NCBI GenBank assembly: GCA_032209605.1
Contig: JASFXZ010000026.1
Coordinates: forward strand, 4,712,001 to 4,776,000
Origin: Mactromeris polynyma
Lineage: Eukaryota > Mollusca > Bivalvia > Venerida > Mactridae
Direction of reading: 5' to 3'
DNA length: 64,000 nt
A program made the position numbers and the translations under genes. Shown one piece after another: positions 51,287 to 64,000 of the stretch (the first letter of the stretch is position 1; every line of letters starts with the position of its first letter). The notes below the pieces were generated by a model, which was given only the letters and a program-made list of their open reading frames with translations, had not been told where the DNA came from and did no database searches.

Positions 51287-54200
51287 AAATTCATATATAC
51301 CATGTTATAATTACTATTTTGAATGCAATTAGTGAGGAAAATAGAGTTCACCTGTTGATTATATTGACTTAATATACCTAAAAATATGCACTATTTCCCA
51401 CTTTCAATGCAATATATGGTATATTTGACTTCATTTGTTAATCTATTGACCTTAAAGTCATACTAATTTGTTATATTTACTATTTTGAATGCAATTAGTT
51501 AGGAAAATAGAGTTCACCTTTTGATTAAATTGACCTAATATACCTATAGAATATGCACAATTTTCCAGTTTCAATGCAATTGATGCTATGTTTGAGTGCA
51601 TTTGTGAATATACTGACCTAAAATTCATATACAAAATGTATAATGTGTTACATTTACTATTTTGAATGCAATAAGTGGGGAAAGTAGAGTTCACTTGTTT
51701 TATTATATTGACCTAATATACCTAAAGACTATGCACAATTTCCCACTTTCAATGCAATTTATGGTATATTTGAGTTCATTTGTGGATCTATTGACCTAAA
51801 AGTCATACATAATTTGTTATATTTACTACATTTGTATTTGAATGCAATTAGTGAGTAAAATAGAGTACACATTTTGATTACATTGACCTATTATACCTTA
51901 ATAATATGCACAATTTACAACTTACAATGCAATTTATGGGTATATTTGTGTTCATTTGTGAATATACTGACCTAAAATTCATATATAATGTGTGATATTC
52001 ACTCTTTTGAATGCAATAAGTGAGGAAAATAGAGTTCATATTTTGATTACATTGACCTTATATAACTAAAGAATATGCACAATTTTCCACTTTCAATGCA
52101 ATTGATGGGTATATTTGAGTGCATTTGTGATTATATTGACCTAAAATTCATATATAATATGTTATATTCACTGTTTTGAATGCAATTAGTGAGTAAAATA
52201 GAGTAACCCTGTTGATAATATTGACCTTATATACCTAAATAATATGCACTATTTCCCACTTTCAATGCAATTTATGGTATATTTGAGTTCAATTGTGACT
52301 ATATTGATCTAAAATTCATATATAATGTGTGATATTCTCTGTTTTGAATGCAATTAGTGAGGAAAATAGAGTTCACCTTCTGATTACATTGGCCTAATAT
52401 ACCTAAAGAATATGCACAATTTCCCACTTTCAATGCAATTGATGGGTATATTGGAGTGCATTTGTGACTTAATTGACCTAAAATTCATATATAATATGTT
52501 ATATTCACTGTTTTGAATGCAATTAGTGAGTAAAATAGAGTACCCCTGTTGATAATATTGACCTAATATACCTATAGAATATGCACTATTTCCCACTTTC
52601 AATGCAATTTATGGTATATTTGAGTTCAATTGTGCATATATTGACCTAAAATTCATATATAATATGTTATATTCACTGTTTTGAATGCAATTAGTGAGTA
52701 AAATAGAGTAACCCTGTTGATAATATTGACCTTATATACCTAAATAATATGCACTATTTCCCACTTTCAATGCAATTGATGGTATATTTGTGTTCATTTG
52801 TGAATATACTGACCTAAAATTCATATATAATATGTTATATTCACTGTTTTGAATGCAATTAGTGAGTAAAATAGAGTACCCCTGTTGATAATATTGACCT
52901 AATATACCTATAGAATATGCACTATTTCCCACTTTCAATGCAATTGATGGTATATTTGAGTTCAATTGTGCATATATTGACCTAAAATTCATATATAATA
53001 TGTTATATTCACTGTTTTGAATGCAATTAGTGAGTAAAATAGAGTTCCCCTGTTGATAATATTGACCTAATATACCTAAATAATATGCACAATTTACAAC
53101 TTTCAATGCAATTTATGGTATATTTGAGTTCAATTGTGCATACATGGACCTAAAATTCATATATAATATGTTATATTCACTGTTTTGAATGCAATTAGTG
53201 AGTAAAATATAGTACCCCTGTTGATAATATTGACCTAATATACCTATAGAATATGCACTATTTCCCACTTTCAATGCAATTTATGGTATATTTGAGTTCA
53301 ATTGTGCATATATTGACCTAAAATTCATATATAATATGTTATATTCACTGTTTTGAATGCAATTAGTGAGTAAAATAGAGTACCCCTGTTGATAATATTG
53401 ACCTAATATACCTATAGAATATGCACTATTTCCCACTTTCAATGCAATTTATGGTATATTTGAGTTCAATTGTGCATATATTGACCTAAAATTCATATAT
53501 AATATGTTATATTCACTGTTTTGAATGCAATTAGTGAGTAAAATAGAGTAACTCTGTTGATAATATTGACCTTATATACCTAAATAATATGCACAATTTC
53601 CCACTTTCAATGCAATTGATGGTATATTTGTGTTCATTTGTGAATATTCTGACCTAAAATGCATATATAATATGTTATATTCACTGTTTTGAATGCAGTT
53701 AGTGAGTAAAATAGAGTTCCCCTGGTACCTATGGAATATGCATTATTTTCCACTTTCAATGCAATTTATGGGTAAATTTGAGTTCAAATGTGACTATATT
53801 TACCTAAAATTCATATATAATGCGTGATATTCACTGTTTTGAATGCAATAAGTGAGTAAAATAGAGTTCACCTTTTGATTACATTGACCTAATATACCTA
53901 AATAATATGCACAATTTACAACTTTTAATGCAATTGATGGGTATATTTGAGTGCATTTGTGACTATATTGACCTCAAATTCATATATAATATGTTATATT
54001 CAATGTTTTGAATGCAATTAGTGAGTAATATAGAGTACCCCTGTTGATAGTTTTGACCTTAGATACCTAAAGAATAGGCACTATTTCCCACTTTCAATGC
54101 AATATATGGTATATTTGAGTTCATTTGTGGATCTATTGACATAAAAGTCATAAATAATTTGTTAGATTAACTACATTTGTATTTGAATGCAATTAGTGAG

Positions 54201-55243
54201 TAAAATAGAGTTCACATTTTGATTACATTGACCTAATATACCTAAATAATATGCACAATTTACAACTTACAATGCAATTTAGGGGTATATTTGTGTACAT
54301 TTGTGAATATACTGACCTAAAATTCATATATAATGTGTGATATTCACTGTTTTGAATGCAATTAGTGAGGAAAATAGAGTTCACCTTTTGATTACATTGA
54401 CCTAATATACCTATAGAATATGCACTATTTCCCACTTTCAATGCAATTTATGGTATATTTGAGTTCAATTGTGCATATATTGACCTAAAATTCATATATA
54501 ATATGTTATATTCACTGTTTTGAATGCAATTAGTGAGTAAAATAGAGTACCCCTGTTGATAATATTGACCTAATATACCTATAGAATATGCACTATTTCC
54601 CACTTTCAATGCAATTTATTGTATATTTGAGTTCATTTTTGAATATATTGACCACAAATTCATATACACCTAAAGAATATGCACAATTTTCCAGTTTCAA
54701 TGCAATTGATGGGTATATTTGAGTGCATTTGTGGATCTATTGACCTAAAAGTCATACATAATTTGTTATATTTACTACATTTGTATTTGAATGCAATTAG
54801 TGAGTAAAATAGAGTACCCCTGTTGATAATATTGACCTTATATACCTAAATAATATGCACTATTTCCCAAGTTCACTGCAATTTATGGGATATTTGAGTT
54901 CATTTTTGAATATATTGACCACAAATTCATATAAAACGTGTTTTATTTACTATTTTGAATGCAATTAGGGAGGAAAATAGAGTTCACCTGTTGATTATAT
55001 TGACCTAATAAACCTATAGATTATGTCAAATTTCCTATTTTGAATGCAATTTATGGGTATATGTCAGTCCTTTTGTGAATATATTGACATACAATTCATA
55101 TATAATATGATATATTCACTGTTTTGAATGCAATTAGTAAGGAAAATAGAGTTCCCCTTTTGATTTCATTGACATAATTCACCTAAAGAATATTCACAAT
55201 TTCCCATTTTCAATGCTGTTTCTGGGTATATTTGAGTACATTT
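50648..55243. repeat. HOR unit 9 (4,596 bp, copy of unit 4)
   Basis: Reproduces the private markers of unit 4: GATATTCTGACC-type change near 53643, TGCATTATTTTCC near 53740 and AATGCGTG near 53819. Confidence 0.9.
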
Positions 55244-55882
55244 TGCGCATGGTGGACGGAGCTCCGCAAAAACTCGCCGTATGTTGAACATTTAACCGGT
55301 TCTCACTCGTTGGAAATAAAGAAAATACCCTCACTCGTTGGAAATGAATACTTTGACCATATTAGCCGGTCATTTCACGGTATTTGCGGGGCCGAAATGT
55401 AGGTCCCAGTTATTGTAAAGCAAGGCGAAGTGTATAATATAACCTACTTCTAGTTCAGTTTGAATACTTTGAGGTACTGTGAATATAAATTCTTTACATT
55501 TTTACACAACCCTTCATTTAAGAATCATATGATTTATACTATGGAATACATAATACTAAAAGTGAACAAAAAGAAGAACCATATAACCATATAGATTAAA
55601 ACATGCTAAGGTTTGCTAAAATAGTTATTAGTTAACTTGAAAGATATGAGATGGGTTTGAAAAATACAATCTGACACAAAATAGATAAATACACCAACAT
55701 TCAAATATTAAATGATTATGTATAGAATGTTGTAATCATATTCGTATTTGAATTTTATTAACTACTAAGAATTTCAGATAGCTAGGCTATATGATCAGAT
55801 TACTTGAATAAATTTAAGGCTGTGTCTCATTCGAAATATTGTTATGCTCTGGTCCCCAAATATACAACCTGAAATATCAGTT
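55244..55882. repeat. Non-satellite spacer, copy 10
   Basis: Counterpart of copy 5 at +28,015, with AAAACTCGCCG. Confidence 0.85.
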
Positions 55883-58800
55883 AAATTCATATATACCATG
55901 TTATAATTACTATTTTGAATGCAATTAGTGAGGAAAATAGAGTTCACCTGTTGATTATATTGACTTAATATACCCATAGAATATGCACAATTTCCCACTT
56001 TCAATGCAATTTATGGGTATATTTGAGTTCAAGTGTGACTATATTGACCCAATATTCATATATAATGTGTTATATTCACCATTTTGAATGCAATAAGTGT
56101 GGAAAATAGAGTTCACCTGTTGATTATATTGACCTAATATACCTAAAAATATGCACTATTTCCCACTTTCAATGCAATTTATGTTATATTTGACTTCATT
56201 TGTTAATCTATTGACCTAAAAGTCATACTAATTTGTTATATTTACTATTTTGAATGCAATTAGTTAGGAAAATAGAGTTCACCTTTTGATTAAATTGACC
56301 TAATATACCTATAGAATATGCACAATTTTCCAGTTTCAATGCAATTGATGCTATATTTGAGTGCATTTGTGAATATACTGACCTAAAATTCATATACAAA
56401 ATGTATAATGTGTTATATTTACTATTTTGAATGCAATAAGTGGGGAAAGTAGAGTTCACTTGTTTTATTATATTGACCTAATATACCTAAAGACTATGCA
56501 CAATTTCCCACTTTCAATGCAATTTATGGTATATTTGAGTTCATTTGTGGATCTATTGACCTAAAAGTCATACATAATTTGTTATATTTACTACATTTGT
56601 ATTTGAATGCAATTAGTGAGTAAAATAGAGTACACATTTTGATTAAATTGACCTATTATACCTAAATAATATGCACAATTTACAACTTACAATGCAATTT
56701 ATGGGTATATTTGTGTTCATTTGTGAATATACTGACCTAAAATTCATATATAATGTGTGATATTCACTCTTTTGAATGCAATAAGTGAGGAAAATAGAGT
56801 TCATATTTTGATTACATTGACCTTATATAACTAAAGAATATGCACAATTTTCCACTTTCAATGCAATTGATGGGTATATTTGAGTGCATTTGTGATTATA
56901 TTGACCTAAAATTCATATATAATATGTTATATTCACTGTTTTGAATGCAATTAGTGAGTAAAATAGAGTAACCCTGTTGATAATATTGACCTTATATACC
57001 TAAATAATATGCACTATTTCCCACTTTCAATGCAATTTATGGTATATTTGAGTTCAATTGTGCATATATTGATCTAAAATTCATATATAATGTGTGATAT
57101 TCTCTGTTTTGAATGCAATTAGTGAGGAAAATAGAGTTCACCTTTTGATTACATTGGCCTAATATACCTAAAGAATATGCACAATTTCCCACTTTCAATG
57201 CAATTGATGGGTATATTGGAGTGCATTTGTGACTTAATTGACCTAAAATTCATATATAATATGTTATATTCACTGTTTTGAATGCAATTAGTGAGTAAAA
57301 TAGAGTACCCCTGTTGATAATATTGACCTAATATACCTATAGAATATGCACTATTTCCCACTTTCAATGCAATTGATGGTATATTTGAGTTCAATTGTGC
57401 ATATATTGACCTAAAATTCATATATAATATGTTATATTCACTGTTTTGAATGCAATTACTGAGTAAAATAGAGTTCCCCTGTTGATAATATTGACCTAAT
57501 ATACCTAAATAATATGCACAATTTACAACTTTCAATGCAATTTATGGTATATTTGAGTTCAATTGTGCATACATGGACCTAAAATTCATATATAATATGT
57601 TATTTTCACTGTTTTGAATGCAATTAGTGAGTAAAATAGAGTACCCCTGTTGATAATATTGACCTAATATACCTATAGAATATGCACTATTTCCCACTTT
57701 CAATGCAATTTATGGTATATTTGAGTTCAATTGTGCATATATTGACCTAAAATTCATATATAATATGTTATATTCACTGTTTTGAATGCAATTAGTGAGT
57801 AAAATAGAGTACCCCTGTTGATAATATTGACCTAATATACCTATAGAATATGCACTATTTCCCACTTTCAATGCAATTTATGGTATATTTGAGTTCAATT
57901 GTGCATATATTGACCTAAAATTCATATATAATATGTTATATTCACTGTTTTGAATGCAATTAGTGAGTAAAATAGAGTACCCCTGTTGATAGTATTGACC
58001 TAATATACCTATAGAATATGCACTATTTCCCACTTTCAATGCAATTTATGGTATATTTGAGTTCAATTGTGCATATATTGACCTAAAATTCATATATAAT
58101 ATGTTATATTCACTGTTTTGAATGCAATTAGTGAGTAAAATAGAGTAACTCTGTTGATAATATTGACCTTATATACCTAAATAATATGCACTATTTCCCA
58201 CTTTCAATGCAATTGATGGTATATTTGTGTTCATTTGTGAATATACTGACCTTAAATGCATATATAATATGTTATATTCACTGTTTTGAATGCAGTTAGT
58301 GAGTAAAATAGAGTTCCCCTGGTACCTATAGAATATGCATAATTTTCCACTTTCAATGCAATTTATGGGTAAATTTGAGTTCAAATGTGACTATATTTAC
58401 CTAAAATTCATATATAATGTGTGATATTCACTGTTTTGAATGCAATTAGTGAGTAAAATAGAGTTCACCTTTTGATTACATTGACCTAATATACCTAAAT
58501 AATATGCACAATTTACAACTTTTAATGCAATTGATGGGTATATTTGAGTGCATTTGTGACTATATTGACCTAAAATTCATATATAATATGTTATATTCAA
58601 TGTTTTGAATGCAATTAGTGAGTAAAATAGAGTACCCCTGTTGATAGTTTTGACCTTAGATACCTAAAGAATAGGCACTATTTCCCACTTTCAATGCAAT
58701 ATATGGTATATTTGAGTTCATTTGTGGATCTATTGACATAAAAGTCATAAATAATTTGTTAGATTAACTACATTTGTATTTGAATGCAATTAGTGAGTAA

Positions 58801-59838
58801 AATAGAGTTCACATTTTGATTACATTGACCTAATATACCTAAATAATATGCACAATTTACAACTTACAATGCAATTTAGGGGTATATTTGTGTACATTTG
58901 TGAATATTGACCTAAAATTCATATATAATGTGTGATATTCACTGTTTTGAATGCAATTAGTGAGGAAAATAGAGTTCACCTTTTGATTACATTGACCTAA
59001 TATACCTATAGAATATGCACTATTTCCCACTTTCAATGCAATTTATGGTATATTTGAGTTCAATTGTGCATATATTGACCTAAAATTCATATATAATATG
59101 TTATATTCAATGTTTTGAATGCAATTAGTGAGTAAAATAGAGTACCCCTGTTGATAATATTGACCTAATATACCTATAGAATATGCACTATTTCCCACTT
59201 TCAATGCAATTTATTGTATATTTGAGTTCATTTTTGAATATATTGACCACAAATTCATATACACCTAAAGAATATGCACAATTTTCCAGTTTCAATGCAA
59301 TTGATTGGTATATTTGAGTGCATTTGTGGATCTATTGACCTAAAAGTCATACATAATTTGTTATATTTACTACATTTGTATTTGAATGCAATTAGTGAGT
59401 AAAATAGAGTACCCCTGTTGATAATATTGACCTTATATACCTAAATAATATGCACTATTTCCCAAGTTCACTGCAATTTATGGGATATTTGAGTTCATTT
59501 TTGAATATATTGACCACAAATTCATATAAAACGTGTTTTATTTACTATTTTGAATGCAATTAGGGAGGAAAATAGAGTTCACCTGTTGATTATATTGACC
59601 TAATAAACCTATAGATTATGTCAAATTTCCTATTTTGAATGCAATTTATGGGTATATGTCAGTCCTTTTGTGAATATATTGACATACAATTCATATATAA
59701 TATGATATATTCACTGTTTTGAATGCAATTAGTAAGGAAAATAGAGTTCCCCTTTTGATTTCATTGACATAATACACCTAAAGAATATTCACAATTTCCC
59801 ATTTTCAATGCTGTTTCTGGGTATATTTGAGTACATTT
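55244..59838. repeat. HOR unit 10 (4,595 bp, copy of unit 5)
   Basis: Reproduces the HOR 5 markers GATTAAATTGACCTATT near 56641, GACCTTAAATGC near 58250 and the GTGAATATTGACC deletion near 58903. Confidence 0.9.
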
Positions 59839-60477
59839 TGCGCATGGTGGACGGAGCTCCGCAAAAACACGCCGTATGTTGAACATTTAACCGGTTCTCA
59901 CTCGTTGGAAATAAAGAAAATACCCTCACTCGTTGGAAATGAATACTTTGACCATATTAGCCGGTCATTTCACGGTATTTGCGGGGCCGAAATGTAGGTC
60001 CCAGTTATTGTAAAGCAAGGCGAAGTGTATAATATAACCTACTTCTAGTTCAGTTTGAATACTTTGAGGTACTGTGAATATAAATTCTTTACATTTTTAC
60101 ACAACCCTTCATTTAAGAATCATATGATTTATACTATGGAATACATAATACTAAAAGTGAACAAAAAGAAGAACCATATAACCATATAGATTTAAACACG
60201 CTAAGGTTTGCTAAAATAGTTATTAGTTAACTTGAAAGATATGAGATGGGTTTGAAAAATACAATCTGACACAAAATAGATAAATACACCAACATTCAAA
60301 TATTAAATGATTATGTATAGAATGTTGTAATCATATTCGTATTTGAATTTTATTAACTACTAAGAATTTCAGATAGCTAGGCTATATGATCAGATTACTT
60401 GAATAAATTTAAGGCTGTGTCTCATTCGAAATATTGTTATGCTCTGGTCCCCAAATATACAACCTGAAATATCAGTT
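59839..60477. repeat. Non-satellite spacer, copy 11
   Basis: Counterpart of copy 6 at +28,015, with TAGATTTAAACACGC near 60187. Confidence 0.85.
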
Positions 60478-63400
60478 AAATTCATATATACCATGTTATA
60501 ATTACTGTTTTGAATGCAATTAGTGAGGAAAATAGAGTTCACCTGTTGATTATATTGACTTAATATACCCATAGAATATGCACAATTTCCCACTTTCAAT
60601 GCAATTTATGGGTATATTTGAGTTCAAGTGTGACTATATTGACCCAATATTCATATATAATGTGTTATATTCACCATTTTGAATGCAATAAGTGTGGAAA
60701 ATAGAGTTCACCTGTTGATTATATTGACCTAATATACCTAAAAATATGCACTATTTCCCACTTTCAATGCAATTTATGTTATATTTGACTTCATTTGTTA
60801 ATCTATTGACCTAAAAGTCATACTAATTTGTTATATTTACTATTTTGAATGCAATTAGTTAGGAAAATAGAGTTCACCTTTTGATTAAATTGACCTAATA
60901 TACCTATAGAATATGCACAATTTTCCAGTTTCAATGCAATTGATGCTATATTTGAGTGCATTTGTGAATATACTGACCTAAAATTCATATACAAAATGTA
61001 TAATGTGTTATATTTACTATTTTGAATGCAATAAGTGGGGAAAGTAGAGTTCACTTGTTTTATTATATTGACCTAATATACCTAAAGACTATGCACAATT
61101 TCCCACTTTCAATGCAATTTATGGTATATTTGAGTTCATTTGTGGATCTATTGACCTAAAAGTCATACATAATTTGTTATATTTACTACATTTGTATTCG
61201 AATGCAATTAGTGAGTAAAATAGAGTACACATTTTGATTACATTGACCTATTATACCTAAATAATATGCACAATTTACAACTTACAATGCAATTTATGGG
61301 TATATTTGTGTTCATTTGTGAATATACTGACCTAAAATTCATATATAATGTGTGATATTCACTCTTTTGAATGCAATAAGTGAGGAAAATAGAGTTCATC
61401 TTTTGATTACATTGACCTTATATAACTAAAGAATATGCACAATTTTCCACTTTCAATGCAATTGATGGGTATATTTGAGTGCATTTGTGATTATATTGAC
61501 CTAAAATTCATATATAATATGTTATATTCACTGTTTTGAATGCAATTAGTGAGTAAAATAGAGTAACCCTGTTGATAATATTGACCTTATATACCTAAAT
61601 AATATGCACTATTTCCCACTTTCAATGCAATTTATGGTATATTTGAGTTCAATTGTGGATCTATTGACATAAAAGTCATACATAATTTGTTAGATTAACT
61701 ACATTTGTATTTGAATGCAATTAGTGAGTAAAATAGAGTTCACATTTTGATTACATTGACCTAATATACCTAAATAATATGCACAATTTACAACTTACAA
61801 TGCAATTTAGGGGTATATTTGTGTACATTTGTGAATATACTGACCTAAAATTCATATATAATGTGTGATATTCACTGTTTTGAATGCAATTAGTGAGGAA
61901 AATAGAGTTCACCTTTTGATTACATTGACCTAATATACCTATAGAATATGCACTATTTCCCACTTTCAATGCAATTTATGGTATATTTGAGTTCAATTGT
62001 GCATATATTGACCTAAAATTCATATATAATATGTTATATTCACTGTTTTGAATGCAATTAGTGAGTAAAATAGAGTACCCCTGTTGATAATATTGACCTA
62101 ATATACCTATAGAATATGCACTATTTCCCACTTTCAATGCAATTTATGGTATATTTGAGTTCATTTTTGAATATATTGACCACAAATTCATATACACCGA
62201 AAGAATATGCACAATTTTCCAGTTTCAATGCAATTGATGGGTATATTTGAGTGCATTTTTTGAATATACTGACCTAAAATTCATATATAATGTGTTATAT
62301 TTACTATTTTGAATGCAATAAGTGGGGAAAGTAGAGTTCACTTGTTTTATTATATTGACCTAATATACCTATTGAATATGCACTATTTCCCACTTTCAAT
62401 GCAATTTATTGTATATTTGACTTCATTTTTGAATATATTGACCACAAATTCATATACACCTAAAGAATATGCACAATTTTCCAGTTTCAATGCAATTGAT
62501 GGGTATATTTGAGTGCATTTGTGGATCTATTGACCTAAAAGTCATACATAATTTGTTATATTTACTACATTTGTATTTGAATGCAATTAGTGAGTAAAAT
62601 AGAGTAGCCCTGTTGATAATATTGACCTTATATACCTAAATAATATGCACTATTTCCCAAGTTCACTCCAATTTATGGGATATTTGAGTTCATTTTTGAA
62701 TATATTGACCACAAATTCATATAAAACGTGTTTTATTTACTATTTTGAATGCAATTAGGGAGGAAAATAGAGTTCACCTGTTGATTATATTGACCTAATA
62801 AACCTATAGATTATGTCAAATTTCCTATTTTGAATGCAATTTATGGGTATATGTCAGTCCTTTTGTGAATATATTGACATACAATTCATATATAATATGT
62901 TATATTCACTGTTTTGAATGCAATTAGTGAGTAAAATAGAGTACCCCTGTTGATAATATTGACCTAATATACCTATAGAATATGCACTATTTCCCACTTT
63001 CAATGCAATTTATTGTATATTTGAGTTCATTTTTGAATATATTGACCACAAATTCATATACACCTAAAGAATATGCACAATTTTCCAGTTTCAATGCAAT
63101 TGATGGGTATATTTGAGTGCATTTGTGAATATACTGACCTAAAATTCATATATAATGTGTTATATTTACTATTTTGAATGCAATAAGTGGGGAAAGTAGA
63201 GTTCACTTGTTTTATTATATTGACCTAATATACTTATAGAATATGCACTATTTCCCACTTTCAATGCAATTTATTGTATATTTGAGTTCATTTTTGAATA
63301 TATTGACCACAAATTCATATACACCTAAAGAATATGCACAATTTTCCAGTTTCAATGCAATTGATGGGTATATTTGAGTGCATTTGTGGATCTATTGACC

Positions 63401-64000
63401 TAAAAGTCATACTTAATTTGTTATATTTACTACATTTGTATTTGAATGCAATTAGTGAGTAAAATAGAGTACCCCTGTTGATAATATTGACCTAATATAC
63501 CTATAGAATATGCACTATTTCCCACTTTCAATGCAATTTATGGTATATTTGAGTTCAATTGTGCATATATTGACCTAAAATTCATATATAATATGTTATA
63601 TTCACTGTTTTGATTGCAATTAGTGAGTAAAATAGAGTACCCCTGTTGATAATATTGACCTAATATACCTATAGAATATGCACTATTTCCCACTTTCAAT
63701 GCCATTTATTGTATATTTGAGTTCATTTTTGAATATATTGACCACAAATTCATATACACCTAAAGAATATGCACAATTTTCCAGTTTCAATGCAATTGAT
63801 GGGTATATTTGAGTGCATTTGTGAATATACTGACCTAAAATTCATATATAATGTGTTATATTTACTATTTTGAATGCAATAAGTGGGGAAAGTAGAGTTC
63901 ACTTGTTTTATTATATTGACCTAATATACCTATTGAATATGCACTATTTCCCACTTTCAATGCAATTTATTGTATATTTGACTTCATTTTTGAATATATT
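59839..64000. repeat. HOR unit 11 (copy of unit 6, incomplete)
   Basis: Repeats unit 6 including the ten-monomer deletion joint (near 61,656) and the beginning of the short-HOR block (CAATAAGTGGGG at 62316, 63181 and 63873 or nearby). The window ends inside this block, so the next spacer, expected near 67.4 kb if the copy is complete, is not seen. Confidence 0.88.

Larger units (their letters stand above)
1..64000. repeat. AT-rich 168-bp satellite DNA array with nested higher-order repeats
   Basis: Apart from eleven 639-bp spacers, the whole window is tandem copies of one monomer family. Two adjacent typical monomers begin at 18611 and 18779, a 168-bp period. The one I counted has 46 G+C (27%) and no CpG. 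Landmarks in each monomer are CCCACTTTCAATGCAATT, TATTGACCTAAAATTCATAT, GAATGCAATTAGTGAG and GACCTAATATACC. Subtypes differ by point changes (CAATTTATGG or CAATTGATGG), by an insertion of about 10 bp (ACTACATTTGTATTTGAATG instead of ACTATTTTGAATG), and by loss of a half-unit. Direct tandem order, homogenised neighbours and HORs are typical of eukaryotic satellite DNA. I do not recognise the family. Confidence 0.97.
40836..64000. repeat. 28,015-bp super-repeat, second copy, cut by window end
   Basis: Collinear with 12.8-36.0 kb at an offset of 28,015 bp through spacers 8-11 and into the short-HOR block. Private marks of the first copy are reproduced, such as GGTACCTATTG at 14495/42510, AATACAATTGATGG at 18136/46151 and CACCGAAAG at 34182/62197. 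I noticed one difference, GAATGC at 35597 becoming GATTGC at 63612. The start lies between 40,836 and 42,437. Confidence 0.92.

Noticed and set aside
1..64000. Primate alpha satellite, because of the roughly 170-bp monomer and HORs
   Set aside because: The period is 168, not 171, and I recognise none of the alphoid conserved segments or a full CENP-B box. The resemblance is in organisation only.
1..64000. CRISPR array
   Set aside because: There is no alternation of short constant repeats with unique spacers. The repeats are 168 bp, contiguous and mutually diverged, and no cas genes are present.
1..64000. tRNA, rRNA or other structural RNA genes
   Set aside because: No stretch shows a tRNA cloverleaf motif or conserved rRNA segment. 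The AT-rich monomer has only short, low-GC inverted repeats.
1..64000. Telomeric or microsatellite repeats
   Set aside because: No runs of TTAGGG-type or other short-unit repeats were seen. The smallest repeating unit with support is the 84-bp half-monomer.

Overview
This window is a eukaryotic-style satellite DNA array. I see no supportable protein-coding or structural RNA gene in its 64 kb. It is built from an AT-rich tandem repeat whose commonest monomer is 168 bp (about 27% GC, no CpG in the version I counted, e.g. 18611-18778). Each monomer is an old dimer of two roughly 84-bp halves that share AATGCAATT and TATTGACCTAA at matching places. The species cannot be named from the sequence. 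Monomer length, nested higher-order repeats (HORs) and lack of genes fit a centromeric, pericentromeric or other heterochromatic block of an animal or plant genome. It does not look like a bacterium, phage or plasmid.

The array is organised at five levels: (1) about 84-bp half-units; (2) 168-bp monomers, with subtypes of about 178 bp and half-length units of about 91 bp; (3) short local HORs of about 528, 696, 865, 1,497 and 2,530 bp; (4) a main HOR of about 4.6 kb carrying one 639-bp non-satellite spacer, with longer variants of 5,757, 6,618 and 7,609 bp; (5) a super-repeat of 28,015 bp holding five successive HORs (4,597 + 6,618 + 4,596 + 4,595 + 7,609).

Layout. 1-5660 is satellite without a spacer, including a 2,530-bp-spaced repeat and a 528-bp x2 block. 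Eleven spacer copies then start at 5661, 11418, 16015, 22633, 27229, 31824, 39433, 44030, 50648, 55244 and 59839, all in one orientation and at the same point of the monomer. From a point between 40,836 and 42,437 to the window end, the sequence repeats what lies 28,015 bp upstream almost base for base. Between about 34.2 and 39.0 kb the main HOR is interrupted by a locally amplified block of short HORs and half-monomers, with visible recombinant joints.

The most distinctive element is the 639-bp spacer. Its first 185 bp hold 13 CpGs in an otherwise CpG-poor array, a 10-bp palindrome, and two direct repeats 28 bp apart. Each repeat contains the 10-bp core TCGTTGGAAA of the mammalian CENP-B box but not its CGGG half. 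Whether the spacer has a role (protein binding, promoter, origin) or is only a co-amplified insertion cannot be told from sequence. The many short open frames are by-products of a 168-bp (3 x 56) repeat that keeps its reading frame.
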